A stretch of DNA of 58,204 nucleotides from Microcystis wesenbergii FACHB-1317. Its GTDB lineage: Bacteria; Cyanobacteriota; Cyanobacteriia; Cyanobacteriales; Microcystaceae. Where the stretch lies: the NCBI RefSeq assembly GCF_014696875.1, contig NZ_JACJQV010000242.1, forward strand, positions 1 to 58,204. The letters run 5' to 3'. This document shows, one piece after another, positions 46,109 through 55,533 of the stretch. A model generated the notes under the pieces. The model was not told the DNA's origin and did not search any database. It saw only the letters and a program-made list of their open reading frames with translations. The translations under genes were made by a program, and so were the position numbers. Numbering within the stretch: the first letter of the stretch is position 1; each line of letters starts with the position of its first letter.

Positions 46109-46203
46109 ACTATTGACTATCTAAATCACTCCTTAAGACTGGGCTAGAGTTGGGAGAAAAGAGCTTTTTGCCGTGATCGCATCAGTGAACTGAAAACTCA
46201 AAT

Positions 46204-46250
46204 CTGATAACTGATAACTGGTAACTGATAACTGATAACTGATAACTGAT
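46204..46250. repeat. TGATAAC heptamer array
   Basis: About six TGATAAC units with one variant (TGGTAAC) lie between the DUF29 and TPR genes, next to the TPR stop codon. Confidence 0.85.
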
Positions 46251-46256
46251 CTGGTT

Positions 46257-47348
46257 TTATTCAAGCAATTTCTTCAGTAGGGCATCCACTTCCTTCAGGC
46301 CGGATTGATTATTTTTCAGCACATAAACCGCTCGCGCTTGCTTAAAAGCTTCCTCCGCCTCTCTTTTTCGTCCCCGGCCCGCGTAGGCCCGACCGAGATT
46401 AAGATAGACATCGGCGTTATTGGGGGCGATTTCGGCCAAATCTTGATAGGCGATAATTGCTGCAAGATAATCTTTTCTGGCCAGATGGATGCGACCGATT
46501 CCCGCTTGTGCTTCCAAAGATTGGGGCTGCAGGAAAACAGCCCGACGATAAAAGGGGAGAGCCTCGTCAAAACGCTCTTGTTTTTCGAGTAAAATCCCTA
46601 TTTTTAGCTGAATTAAAAAATTTCCTGCATTTTGTCGCTCTATTTCTTTTAAAATTTGGGTTCCACCATTTAAATCGCCCTGTTTGAGCAAAAGGCTGGC
46701 CAGTTGCAATCTTAATTCACTATTGTTAGGGAATCTTTGCAGGGATTTTTGGAGAAAATCGAGGGCTTCGCTGCTTTTATTCTGTTCGATCAAGGCTTTA
46801 CCCATGATTTCGTGGGCTTGCTGATTATTGGGGTCGAGAGCTAAAACCCATTGGTAAACTTCGCCCGCTTTAGCATAGTTTTTTTGGCGTAATAATACCA
46901 CCCCTAAACCGAGGTAGTGTTGGACGTTTTTCGGTTCTATTTGAATAGCGTAGTAGTAAGCGGTGGCTGCATTGTCATAATCACCGATATTAGCCAAACT
47001 ATAACCGAGAGCATGGAAAAAGTCGGGATTACTCGGATCGAGACTTAAAGCTTTTTGGTATGCTTGGGCGGCGGCGTTATAATCCCCTTGCCGCGTTTGT
47101 AAAAAGCCAATTCCAGAGAAAATTCTGGCATTATTGCCATCAAGGGCGGCAGCCCGCTCGTAAATGGCTATAGCTTCCCCATAATTGCCATTTTTGACCA
47201 ATTGCCGCGCTTGACGCAGTAGTTCGTTAACCTGTGAATCCTTGCTCACGATTGCCCCCCCCGGATTATCGGCGATCGCAATTGAGGCAGAGAAACAGCC
47301 CCCCGCGAGAAGACCGATGAGCAAGATTAAACGGGTAAATTGTTTCAT
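46257..47348 (-). CDS. Exported TPR-repeat protein
   Basis: The 363-residue protein starts with a signal sequence (RLILLIGLLAGGCFSASIAIA) and then has about nine tetratricopeptide repeats in tandem (for example ARIFSGIGFLQTRQGDYNAA, PDFFHALGYSLANIGDYDNA, VQHYLGLGVVLLRQKNYAKA). TPR arrays bind protein partners. Cleavage after AIA is most likely; a lipobox reading at AGGC is weaker. It is a single minus-strand gene, 73 bases beyond the HEAT-repeat gene. Its partner is not known. Confidence 0.8.
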   Translation of the reverse strand: MKQFTRLILLIGLLAGGCFSASIAIADNPGGAIVSKDSQVNELLRQARQLVKNGNYGEAIAIYERAAALDGNNARIFSGIGFLQTRQGDYNAAAQAYQKALSLDPSNPDFFHALGYSLANIGDYDNAATAYYYAIQIEPKNVQHYLGLGVVLLRQKNYAKAGEVYQWVLALDPNNQQAHEIMGKALIEQNKSSEALDFLQKSLQRFPNNSELRLQLASLLLKQGDLNGGTQILKEIERQNAGNFLIQLKIGILLEKQERFDEALPFYRRAVFLQPQSLEAQAGIGRIHLARKDYLAAIIAYQDLAEIAPNNADVYLNLGRAYAGRGRKREAEEAFKQARAVYVLKNNQSGLKEVDALLKKLLE

Positions 47349-47421
47349 CGCTTTACCTTTGTTAACGATTCTTAATTAAAGTTTATTGTAAATAGTATTG
47401 ACAAAAATCAACTATTCTGCA

Positions 47422-48087
47422 TCACCCTTGTACGAGATTATTGCGGGCCTCTTGGGCGACTTGGGCGCTTTTGTCGCCGGTTAACTGGGTCAAAACAGCG
47501 ATCGCATCTTGCCCCCCTAAGCGACCTAAAGCTTGAGCGAGACGATAGCGCAGTTGCCAGTCATCATCACTAGCCAAGGGAACAAGTAAAGAGACGGCGC
47601 GAGGGTCGCCTAGTTCCCCAAAAGCGCTAACGGCGGCCGTTTTTACCAATTCATTATCGGAGTTAAGGGCGATTTCGAGCAGTTCAAAGCCCCGGGGTTC
47701 CCCCAATTCGCCCAAAGCGGCCACAATGCTAAATTGAATTAACCAGTCGGAGGATTGTTGATAGACAGCCACCAGATCATCGTAGGCTGCCGTTAATTTT
47801 AACCCCCCGATCGCATCGGCCGCGGCTGCTTTCACGTCTGCTTCGGGATCATGCAACAAGCGATCGCGCAGAATAGTTAAGGCCAGATCAGGATTCTGAC
47901 GACCGAGGATATCTAGCTGACTTACCGCCGAATAACGCACTCTAGCGTTACTATCGTTAATTAAAGGCTGTAACATCTCGAAGGCGATTTCTGGGGCTAA
48001 ATAACGCAGTTGATTAACTCCCGATAAGCGATCGCCATAATCCTTGGAATCGAGCAGCCGTTGCACGGATTCGGGGGAATAATTCAT
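47422..48087 (-). CDS. HEAT-repeat protein, NblB-like
   Basis: The 221-residue protein is built of about six HEAT-like repeats (ARVRYSAVSQLDILGR, ADVKAAAADAIGGLK, ELVKTAAVSAFGELGDPRAV, WQLRYRLAQALGRLGG). It begins SPESVQRLLDSKDYGDRLSGVNQLRYL, given as a landmark, which resembles NblB, a cyanobacterial protein needed for phycobilisome degradation and related to phycocyanin lyase subunits. The repeats are clear; the NblB identity is likely but from memory. It is divergent from the lipoprotein gene, 44 bases away. Confidence 0.75.
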   Translation of the reverse strand: MNYSPESVQRLLDSKDYGDRLSGVNQLRYLAPEIAFEMLQPLINDSNARVRYSAVSQLDILGRQNPDLALTILRDRLLHDPEADVKAAAADAIGGLKLTAAYDDLVAVYQQSSDWLIQFSIVAALGELGEPRGFELLEIALNSDNELVKTAAVSAFGELGDPRAVSLLVPLASDDDWQLRYRLAQALGRLGGQDAIAVLTQLTGDKSAQVAQEARNNLVQG

Positions 48088-48131
48088 AATTTGATGACAC
48101 CCTTAACAATTGGACTGATATTAATTGTCCC

Positions 48132-48887
48132 ATGAATAGTTATCGACTCCTGACTATCTCGATCATCTTTAGTTCCCCGGTTTTTTGGGGCTGTAGTCCT
48201 CCCTCTCCTATTAAAAAAGAACCTACGGCCGAGATGATCGCTTCTCCTTCTCCCAGTCCGATTATTTCCGCATCAGACATTAAGGCCGCTAATCGTTATC
48301 GTCAATTGGGATTACAGTATCGTCAACAGGGAGATTTTATCAAAAGTATTGAGGCTTTAAAAAAATCTGTACAGTTAAATCCCAATCATCCAGACGGGAG
48401 AGTAATTTTAGGCTGGACACAACACCTAGCTAAACAACCTTTAGCGGCACAAACAACCCTAGAGGAAACGATTAAAATTGCCCCCGATCATGTGGCTGCC
48501 TATAATGCTTTGGGAATCGTTTATCTTGTCGGTGGTCATCTTGAAAAAGCCGTATTCACTCATACTAAAGCCGCTAATTTAAAACCCGATAATGAAATCG
48601 CCTACTATAATTTATCCCTCGCCTATCATCGCCTAAAAGATTTTGATTCAGCTATTACTAACGCTAAAAAAGCAGTTAAATTAGAGCCAAATAATCCCCA
48701 TCCTCTTGTGGCTTTGGCAATGATTTATTTAGATCAAGGTGATAGTAAAAAAGCGCAGGATACCTACAAAAAGGCTAGGGATTTAGACGGTCGTTATCGA
48801 CAAAAATGGTTTCTGGCACATCTGAAGGAAGCTGGTTTTAGTCAGGAGCAAATTAAATTAGTCGAAAAGTTACTATCCGAGATTTAA
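48132..48887 (+). CDS. TPR-repeat lipoprotein
   Basis: The 251-residue protein opens with a hydrophobic signal ending FWGC, a plausible lipobox Cys at about residue 21, then a Pro/Ser-rich stretch and five to six TPR units (ANRYRQLGLQYRQQGDF, VAAYNALGIVYLVGGHL, NEIAYYNLSLAYHRLKDF, PHPLVALAMIYLDQGDSKKA). It should sit on the outer face of a membrane and bind a partner. No operon partner is evident; the next gene is convergent, 15 bases away. Confidence 0.78.
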   Translation: MNSYRLLTISIIFSSPVFWGCSPPSPIKKEPTAEMIASPSPSPIISASDIKAANRYRQLGLQYRQQGDFIKSIEALKKSVQLNPNHPDGRVILGWTQHLAKQPLAAQTTLEETIKIAPDHVAAYNALGIVYLVGGHLEKAVFTHTKAANLKPDNEIAYYNLSLAYHRLKDFDSAITNAKKAVKLEPNNPHPLVALAMIYLDQGDSKKAQDTYKKARDLDGRYRQKWFLAHLKEAGFSQEQIKLVEKLLSEI

Positions 48888-48902
48888 AATTATTATTTCC
48901 CC

Positions 48903-49856
48903 TTAGGATGCCTGTCGATGTCCCAGTTTTAGGAAAATAGTTTCTAAATCTTCGCGGCAAGTATAAAACTCGCTTAAGGTCAGACCAGAAACCACTAAAG
49001 ATTTCAACAATTCGGCACTATCTTCTAGGTTTCCTGTAAATTTAACTCGGAGAGTATTAGTATTAATAATTCTTTGCCAACTTTCCACAAAAACACATTG
49101 TTTAAGAGCGGTTTCTAAGGCTTCTAAATTGCCTAGAGTCGTAATCTGCAAGTATTGACCAGCTAGACGTTGATTTAATTCCTCTAAAGAGGTACTTTCC
49201 ACTAGATAACCTAATTCCATGATGCCCACAGAACTACAAAGTTCGGCTAAATCACTAAGGACATGGGAGGAAATTAAAATAGTCATACCTGCCGATTGTA
49301 ATACTTTAATAATCTCACGAAATTGTAGGCGAGCGATCGGGTCTAATCCGGAAACCGGTTCATCGAGAAGTAAAATTAAAGGTTCATGGATAATCGTGCG
49401 GGCTAAACTTAAACGTTGTTTCATACCCCGGGACAAAGTAGCGATCGAATTATGGCTTTTACTGGTTAATTGTACCAGTTCTAGAACCTCATAAATGCGG
49501 CGATGACGTTGGGAGCGAGGAATATGATAAAGACGGGCAAAATAATCCAGATAATTCCAGACATTTAGGTCATCGTAGAGGGGAAAATTATCGGGTAGAT
49601 AACCTAAATTTCTTTTCAGACGGGGATTACTCTCATCTCTTAAAAGACGTTCTCCGTGCAGATATATTTCTCCGGTTGTCGGTTCTTCCGCTGCCGCTAA
49701 CATCCTAATTAAAGTGGTTTTTCCCGCTCCATTTGGACCGATTAACCCGTAAACTTCCCCCGCTGCAATCTGTAAATCCACTTGATTAACGGCCCCATGG
49801 CGGTCAAATTGTTTGGTTAAACCAACGGTAGCAATGGCTAATTCTGGTGTGTTCAT
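48903..49856 (-). CDS. ABC transporter ATP-binding protein, no adjacent permease
   Basis: The 317-residue ATPase has Walker A GPNGAGKTT, signature LSRGMKQR, Walker B LLLLDEPVSGLD and switch His in ISSHVLSDL. It belongs to the CcmA/NatA-like group that pairs with a separate membrane subunit (often ABC-2 type). A C-terminal domain of about 95 residues follows. No permease gene lies next to it, so its partner must be elsewhere. The start ATG at 49856 follows an A/T-rich leader. Confidence 0.87.
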   Translation of the reverse strand: MNTPELAIATVGLTKQFDRHGAVNQVDLQIAAGEVYGLIGPNGAGKTTLIRMLAAAEEPTTGEIYLHGERLLRDESNPRLKRNLGYLPDNFPLYDDLNVWNYLDYFARLYHIPRSQRHRRIYEVLELVQLTSKSHNSIATLSRGMKQRLSLARTIIHEPLILLLDEPVSGLDPIARLQFREIIKVLQSAGMTILISSHVLSDLAELCSSVGIMELGYLVESTSLEELNQRLAGQYLQITTLGNLEALETALKQCVFVESWQRIINTNTLRVKFTGNLEDSAELLKSLVVSGLTLSEFYTCREDLETIFLKLGHRQAS

Positions 49857-49876
49857 AAAGTTTTTTAGTTAGGTTC

Positions 49877-50050
49877 TCACGGTGACTCGCTAGTAAAAAC
49901 AATATAATCGTTGATTTTTGCCCATTCCATTATGTCATGATCTGGAGCGCAAGGATCGCCTACCATTGACCAATGAACTGCTTGAATATCGTATTTTGCC
50001 AACACCGTTACCCACTCAGGGGTGAGATTCATATCAATGATAATTTTCAT
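49877..50050 (-). pseudogene. DUF5615 PIN-like toxin, C-terminally truncated
   Basis: From the ATG at 50050 only 57 residues are present: MKIIIDMNLTPEWVTVLAKY, HWSMVGDPCAPDHDIMEWAK and YIVFTSESP. Family members run to about 110 residues and continue with an HDLDF-like motif, so the catalytic C-terminal part is gone. It overlaps the DUF433 antitoxin stop (ATGA), as in intact DUF433/DUF5615 pairs. The toxin is probably inactive. Confidence 0.7.
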
Positions 50051-50277
50051 GGCAAAGATAGGGGAATTTCCACTTCTTCTACTCGCCAAGCAGCATAGGT
50101 AAGCGCTTCATCAATATCAGCTAATTCTAGATAGGGATAAGCGTTAATAATCTCCTCTTTGGAGTAACCAGCAGCGATTAATCCCACTAGGGTTCCCACA
50201 GTGACTCGCAAACCACGAATACAGGGTTTACCTCCCATGACTTCCGGATTAAAAGTGATACGCGTCAGAGTTTCCAT
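50047..50277 (-). CDS. DUF433 antitoxin
   Basis: From the ATG at 50277 the protein has 76 residues: TRITFNPEVMGGKPCIRGLR, TVGTLVGLIAAGYSKEEIINAYPYL and IDEALTYAAWRV. This is the VapB-like DUF433 helix-turn-helix that represses and neutralises DUF5615 toxins. A longer frame to 50466 is open but has no family match, so the inner ATG is used. Its partner downstream is truncated, leaving an intact antitoxin beside a broken toxin, as at the brnT locus. Confidence 0.82.
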   Translation of the reverse strand: METLTRITFNPEVMGGKPCIRGLRVTVGTLVGLIAAGYSKEEIINAYPYLELADIDEALTYAAWRVEEVEIPLSLP

Positions 50278-50449
50278 GATTGTTGTTAAATTGTTTGAGC
50301 CTTCATATCTTCTCAGTATATTCTCATCTAATAATTTTCGGTGAAAACACTTAAAAATAAATCTTTTCTGCCGGGGGTGATAGTTTTGCCGAGCGCTTGG
50401 GTATCTTAGGGGTGTAGAGTAATAACATGGTAGTATTTTCCCTGAGATT

Positions 50450-51727
50450 ATGACGGATACAATCATCGAGGTGGAAAATTTGGGTAAGCGCTATGTTCTC
50501 GACCATCAACAGGAACGAGAGAAGTACACTGCTTTGCGCGATGTGATTGCCCAGGGGGTAAAATCGGCGTTAAAGGGTTTCGGAGGCAAAAAAACCGAGA
50601 CTAAGGAGGAATTTTGGGCGCTGAAGGATGTCTCTTTTCAAGTCAAGCGCGGCGAAGTGGTGGGAATTATTGGCCGCAATGGTGCGGGAAAATCGACTCT
50701 TTTAAAGATTCTCAGCCGGATTACGGAACCAACCACCGGACGAGTCCGCTTAAAGGGACGGGTAGCGAGTTTATGGGAGGTGGGAACCGGTTTTCATCCG
50801 GAGTTGACGGGGAGGGAAAATATCTATCTCAATGGTGCGGTGTTGGGGATGATGCGGCAAGAAATCGATCGCAAGTTCGATGAGATAGTGGCGTTTGCCG
50901 AGGTGGAAAAGTTCCTCGATACTCCCGTTAAGCGCTATTCTTCGGGGATGTATGTCCGTTTGGCTTTTGCGGTGGCGGCACACCTGGAACCGGAGATTTT
51001 AGTAGTAGATGAAGTCTTAGCGGTGGGTGATGCGGCTTTTCAAAAAAAGTGTTTAGGCAAGATGGGTGATGTGGCCAGTAAGGAGGGGAGAACGGTTTTA
51101 TTTGTTAGTCATGATATGGCGGCAGTTCGTCAGCTTACAAAAAAAAGCTTACTTTTGTATCAAGGTCAAATAGATAGTTTAGGAGAAACCGAGTATGTTA
51201 TCGATAAATATTTGATTTCATCTCTGGATTATTCAACGACAGTTTATGATGTTGCTAACATTCATCGCTCTCACTCTAACTTGTCAATGCGAGTAAAATT
51301 TTTAACTCTAGAGATAGAAAACTATTATACTAAACAGATTCCAGCTAATTCCAATATTAACTTAAAAATAAAAGTTATCTGTAATCAATCGGTTAATACA
51401 TTCCGTTTTAGTATGACTATATATGCGGCTAGTGGCATCCCTGTAGGTAGCCTATTCACTTCTGAGAAATATTCTTTGCAAACAGGAGAATTAGCCACAT
51501 TTATAGTAATACTTGAAAATTTGAGTCTATCGCCAGGAATTTATTATTTAGGTATAGCAACTGGAAAGGGAAATCATCTAACGGGACATTCTGATTTCGA
51601 TATTGTCAATAATGTATTGCACTTTGAAATTATTCCCCCTGAAGGCATAGATGGAACCAAATCTTATTGGTATTCTGGATGGGGCAATATTCGTTTTAGA
51701 GAACCATTACTTAAAAGAGTTGCTTAG
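50450..51727 (+). CDS. Wzt-like polysaccharide ABC transporter ATPase
   Basis: The 425-residue protein has an ATPase domain (Walker A GRNGAGKST, signature YSSGMYVRL, Walker B ILVVDEVLAVGD) and a C-terminal 170-residue beta-sandwich (FSMTIYAASGIPVGSLF, LSPGIYYLGIATG, WGNIRF) that in Wzt proteins recognises the end of the glycan. It exports O-antigen or other surface polysaccharide with a Wzm permease, which is not adjacent here. It is first in a run of plus-strand glycan genes; the next ATG is eight bases after its stop. Confidence 0.88.
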   Translation: MTDTIIEVENLGKRYVLDHQQEREKYTALRDVIAQGVKSALKGFGGKKTETKEEFWALKDVSFQVKRGEVVGIIGRNGAGKSTLLKILSRITEPTTGRVRLKGRVASLWEVGTGFHPELTGRENIYLNGAVLGMMRQEIDRKFDEIVAFAEVEKFLDTPVKRYSSGMYVRLAFAVAAHLEPEILVVDEVLAVGDAAFQKKCLGKMGDVASKEGRTVLFVSHDMAAVRQLTKKSLLLYQGQIDSLGETEYVIDKYLISSLDYSTTVYDVANIHRSHSNLSMRVKFLTLEIENYYTKQIPANSNINLKIKVICNQSVNTFRFSMTIYAASGIPVGSLFTSEKYSLQTGELATFIVILENLSLSPGIYYLGIATGKGNHLTGHSDFDIVNNVLHFEIIPPEGIDGTKSYWYSGWGNIRFREPLLKRVA

Positions 51728-51735
51728 GGCAAAGT

Positions 51736-52497
51736 ATGAATAATCAAGATACTGACTATACTCGACATTATTTAAAATGGCATTCAGATAAAAATGAACA
51801 TATTGAATCAATGATATCTTTTTATCAAAGAATGTTATTACCATATTTACCCGCCAATCGAGATAGCAATATTTTAGACGTTGGTTGCGGAATGGGGTTC
51901 GCTCTTTTATCTCTACAAAAGATTGGGTACACCCATATTCAAGGAATTGAGCTAGATTCGGGACAAGTCAACTCTTGTTTGAAGAAAAATCTGCCCGTTG
52001 AACTGGTTACTGACACTATACATTATTTAAATAATCAACCAGATAAATATGATGTAATTATATGTCTAGACGTGATAGAGCATATCCCTCATCAAGAACA
52101 ATTATATTTTGTAAAGGCTATTAATATAGCTCTGAAAAAAGCAGGGAAGTTAATTTGTACAGTACCTAATGCTAACTCAACTTTGGCCAGTCGCTGGAGA
52201 TACATTGATTGGACTCATCACATTAGTTTTACCGAAGATAGTCTGGACTTTTTGTTATTCAATACTGGTTTTGACAATATAAATGTATTTGAAACAGAAT
52301 TTTTTAACCGACCTCAGATATCTTTATTGTCTGCAATTGTTAAAAAGTCTATGTGGAAGGTTTATCTACATTGGTGGTTATTTCGTGCTGTTCGTAGCTT
52401 GAGAAGATTAGAAATGATTGCCGAACTCGGTTGGGAACAAGGTTACAAAATTCCTCTTTCACTAAATATACTAGCTACTGCTAATAAATCGTCATGA
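51736..52497 (+). CDS. SAM-dependent methyltransferase (glycan cluster)
   Basis: The 253-residue protein has the class I methyltransferase core: ILDVGCGMGFALLSL (SAM loop), IQGIELDSG, YDVIICLDVIEHIPH and LKKAGKLICTVPNAN. Position after the Wzt-like ATPase, and the presence of a C-terminal basic patch, suggest it methylates a sugar or glycan end, which in Wzt systems can terminate chain growth. The stop overlaps the next ATG by four bases, so it is translated with the HAD-fusion gene. Confidence 0.82.
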   Translation: MNNQDTDYTRHYLKWHSDKNEHIESMISFYQRMLLPYLPANRDSNILDVGCGMGFALLSLQKIGYTHIQGIELDSGQVNSCLKKNLPVELVTDTIHYLNNQPDKYDVIICLDVIEHIPHQEQLYFVKAINIALKKAGKLICTVPNANSTLASRWRYIDWTHHISFTEDSLDFLLFNTGFDNINVFETEFFNRPQISLLSAIVKKSMWKVYLHWWLFRAVRSLRRLEMIAELGWEQGYKIPLSLNILATANKSS

Positions 52498-54488
52498 ATA
52501 ATCGAATTTATGCCTTTGATATTTTTGATACAGTAATTACTAGACTTTCTGCTCATCCTACCGATTTATTTATTGATCTAGGAAAAATATTAATCATAGA
52601 TAATTTGATTAATATTTCGGCAGAAGATTGGCAGCAACTAAGAATTAAAGCAGAAAAAAAAGCTAGAGATAATAGCCAGACAAATGAAGTAACTATTCAC
52701 GACATATATCGGCAACTAGCCCCCATATTTAATTGGTCTTCTCTAAACGTAGAAAAAGCTATCCAAAAAGAAATTGATCTAGAAAGAGTTAACTTATTCG
52801 TAATCCCTGAAACTGGAAATAAAATTCGAGAATTACATCAAAATGATCAATCAGTTATCTATCTATCAGATATGTATTTACCCGCTGAAACCATCCAGTC
52901 TTTTTTAAGAGATAATGACCTTTGGAAACAGGGAGATAAATTATACGTTTCAGGAGAAATTGGCATCAACAAAGCGTCAGGTAAATTATTTAACTACTGC
53001 CTAGCGAAAGAAGGTGTTCAACCTCAAAATTTACATCATTGTGGGGATAATATTATGGCTGATTTTAAAATTCCCAAAAAGCTAGGAATTCAAAGCACTT
53101 TGTTTGCTAAAGCTCACTTAAATCGCTATGAACAGCTAATCACTCAATCTCAAAATTTACCCAAAGATTTTAGTTCTCTTTTAGCTGGCATTAGTCGATT
53201 ATCTCGTTTACAATTTTACGAAGATAACTCAGATAAAGAGGTGATTTGGGACACATCGGTTAATGTTACCGCCCCCCTATTATTTGGATTTGTTTATTGG
53301 TGTTTGACTGAAGCAAATAAACAAAATATCAAGAGATTATATTTTGTTGCTAGAGACGGTCAGATTTTATTAAAGATTGCCCAAATTATCTGTAAAAATT
53401 TAAATATTAATATAGAATGTCGTTATCTGTATGGATCACGGCAAGCGTGGCACTTCCCTGCCATTCAGCAAATTGGAGAAAAAGAATTAGATTGGATATT
53501 TGATTCTACAGAATTTTTATCTATTGAGTCAGTGTTGAAACGAGTTAATTTAGAGTTATCGGAAGTTAGAGATTTATTAGAAAAACATAATTGGAATCAA
53601 TCCTTATGGTCTAAAGATTTAGAACCATCTGAAAGAAATGAATTTAAAAAACTTTTTCAACATAAAGAAATGAGTCAAATAATCATTAACAATGCATCTG
53701 AATATAGAAAAAAAATCATTGGTTATTTTCAACAAGAAGGTTTATGTGAAAACGTAAAGTTTGCTATAGTTGACATAGGTTGGAATGGAAGGCTACAGCG
53801 ATCATTAAGTGAAATCCTTTTGCAAGAAGACTTATATCCAGAACATGGTATTTATGGTTACTACTTTGGATTATTACAACGTTTAAAAGCTTCAGAATTT
53901 GATCAACTATATGCTTATTTTTCCGATCCAGAAAGTGATTTTAAGCGTGAAAGCTTATGTCATCGAGCTTTGATTGAATTATTTGTGTCTGCGGATCATG
54001 GGAGTACAATTAGTTTTGACACAAAAAATAATCAATATGTACCTGTACTTCGTTCAACAAAAAATACTACCGCTATTCGGTGGGGATTGTATCATCAACA
54101 ACAGGCTATAATAGAATTTTCACAGCAGATTACTCAACAGATAAGACATCAGAATATTAATTACTTACAAGATTACTTACTAATAGCTTCTGAAATCTTA
54201 TTATCTGAATTTATTCATAATCCTAGTCTAGAAGAAGCGAAAGTTTTCGGAACTTTTTCTTTTGCCGAAGATCAGAATGAATCTAAAATGTATCAATTAG
54301 CACCTGAATACGATATCTATGATACTATTCAGTATTTTTTAACCAAGAAGCATAAACACAATAATGTGTGGTATCAAGCAGTAGTAAAGCGGAATAAAAT
54401 AATAAATTTATCATTTAAACTAAGAAAGTTCTTAAGAACTATTATGGTAGCTATTAAAAGCTTAAATCACAATAGTCAAGCTTTTTAA
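52494..54488 (+). CDS. Large HAD-superfamily fusion protein of the glycan cluster
   Basis: The 664-residue protein begins with a HAD hydrolase domain: FDIFDTVITRLS (nucleophile Asp and DxD-like position), SVIYLSDMYLP, then INKASGKLF (Lys) and HHCGDNIMADF (acidic end). From about residue 250 a second region has RLYFVARDGQILLKIAQI and, about 150 residues later, FAIVDIGWNGRLQRSL, motifs seen in other bacterial surface-polysaccharide proteins. The middle and C-terminus are otherwise unrecognised. It may remove a phosphate or transfer a sugar phosphate. It overlaps the upstream methyltransferase gene. Confidence 0.7.
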   Translation: MNNRIYAFDIFDTVITRLSAHPTDLFIDLGKILIIDNLINISAEDWQQLRIKAEKKARDNSQTNEVTIHDIYRQLAPIFNWSSLNVEKAIQKEIDLERVNLFVIPETGNKIRELHQNDQSVIYLSDMYLPAETIQSFLRDNDLWKQGDKLYVSGEIGINKASGKLFNYCLAKEGVQPQNLHHCGDNIMADFKIPKKLGIQSTLFAKAHLNRYEQLITQSQNLPKDFSSLLAGISRLSRLQFYEDNSDKEVIWDTSVNVTAPLLFGFVYWCLTEANKQNIKRLYFVARDGQILLKIAQIICKNLNINIECRYLYGSRQAWHFPAIQQIGEKELDWIFDSTEFLSIESVLKRVNLELSEVRDLLEKHNWNQSLWSKDLEPSERNEFKKLFQHKEMSQIIINNASEYRKKIIGYFQQEGLCENVKFAIVDIGWNGRLQRSLSEILLQEDLYPEHGIYGYYFGLLQRLKASEFDQLYAYFSDPESDFKRESLCHRALIELFVSADHGSTISFDTKNNQYVPVLRSTKNTTAIRWGLYHQQQAIIEFSQQITQQIRHQNINYLQDYLLIASEILLSEFIHNPSLEEAKVFGTFSFAEDQNESKMYQLAPEYDIYDTIQYFLTKKHKHNNVWYQAVVKRNKIINLSFKLRKFLRTIMVAIKSLNHNSQAF

Positions 54489-54659
54489 AAAATTAACTGA
54501 GATTAACAACAAACGGTTAATTAGTTTAGTCCTTGACAAATGAACAATATTGCTAACTAAACAACCTGATGTGATAAGTATAAAAAATCATGATGTGGGA
54601 TATAATGCAGACTATCAAAACTTACTTAGCTAGTGTAGATAAAAAAATAGTTTAAACTT

Positions 54660-55490
54660 ATGAGATATCTAAATTTAGGTTGTGGTTCTCGCTTTCATCC
54701 CAAATGGATTAACTTAGATTTTATAGCTAGTGATGTGACTATAATCACCTACGATTTAAATAAAGGTATTCCCTATCCTGACCATTCTATTGATATGGTT
54801 TATCATTCGCACGTTTTAGAACACTTTACCCAAAAACAAGGAGAGTTTTTTTTACAAGAATGTTATCGAGTTTTAAAACCGCAAGGAATTATTAGAGTAG
54901 TTGTACCTGATCTGGAAAAAATAGCTAGAAGCTATCTAGAAGCCCTAGAAAAAGTTTTAACAGGCGATCAAGAATGGGAATCTCGTTATTATTGGATATT
55001 ATTGGAAATGTACGATCAAGTATCGAGAAATATTTCTGGCGGTTCAATGTTAGAATATTTGTTAAAAACCCAGCTTCCTGATGAAAACTTTATTATAGAT
55101 CGCTGTGGACTTGAAATTAAACAATTAATTGAGTTAAGCAAGCAAGAAAATATCCAAGAGAAAATTGATGATATTAACATATTCAAAAAGATAATTTTGA
55201 AATTTAATCGTATTCCTAATTACCTACGAGAGAAAACGATTAAGTTATTATTGGGAAGAGAATATCAAGCATTACAAATTGGGCGTTTTCGTCAAAGTGG
55301 AGAAATTCATCAATGGATGTATGATCGCTATTCTCTCAGTTCTCTCTTGCAAAAGTGCGGATTCACTCAAATTATTCAACGTACTGCCCAAGAAAGCTAT
55401 CTAACAAACTGGACACAATTTAACCTAGATACCGAACCTGATCACAGCATTTATAAACCTGACTCTATTTATATTGAAGCTATTAAATAA
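54660..55490 (+). CDS. Second SAM-dependent methyltransferase of the glycan cluster
   Basis: The 276-residue protein has YLNLGCGSRFHPKWINLD (SAM loop), DLNKGIPYPDHSIDMVYHSHVLEHF and YRVLKPQGIIRVVVPDLEKI. The C-terminal half (GGSMLEYLL, HQWMYDRYSLSSLLQKCGF) fits the family of predicted SAM methyltransferases often found with glycosyltransferases. It lies 171 bases after the HAD-fusion gene. It probably modifies a surface glycan, but the acceptor is unknown. Confidence 0.82.
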   Translation: MRYLNLGCGSRFHPKWINLDFIASDVTIITYDLNKGIPYPDHSIDMVYHSHVLEHFTQKQGEFFLQECYRVLKPQGIIRVVVPDLEKIARSYLEALEKVLTGDQEWESRYYWILLEMYDQVSRNISGGSMLEYLLKTQLPDENFIIDRCGLEIKQLIELSKQENIQEKIDDINIFKKIILKFNRIPNYLREKTIKLLLGREYQALQIGRFRQSGEIHQWMYDRYSLSSLLQKCGFTQIIQRTAQESYLTNWTQFNLDTEPDHSIYKPDSIYIEAIK

Positions 55491-55533
55491 ATTCTAGTAG
55501 AATATAAGAATAACCCTTCGCTTTCTCAAAACT

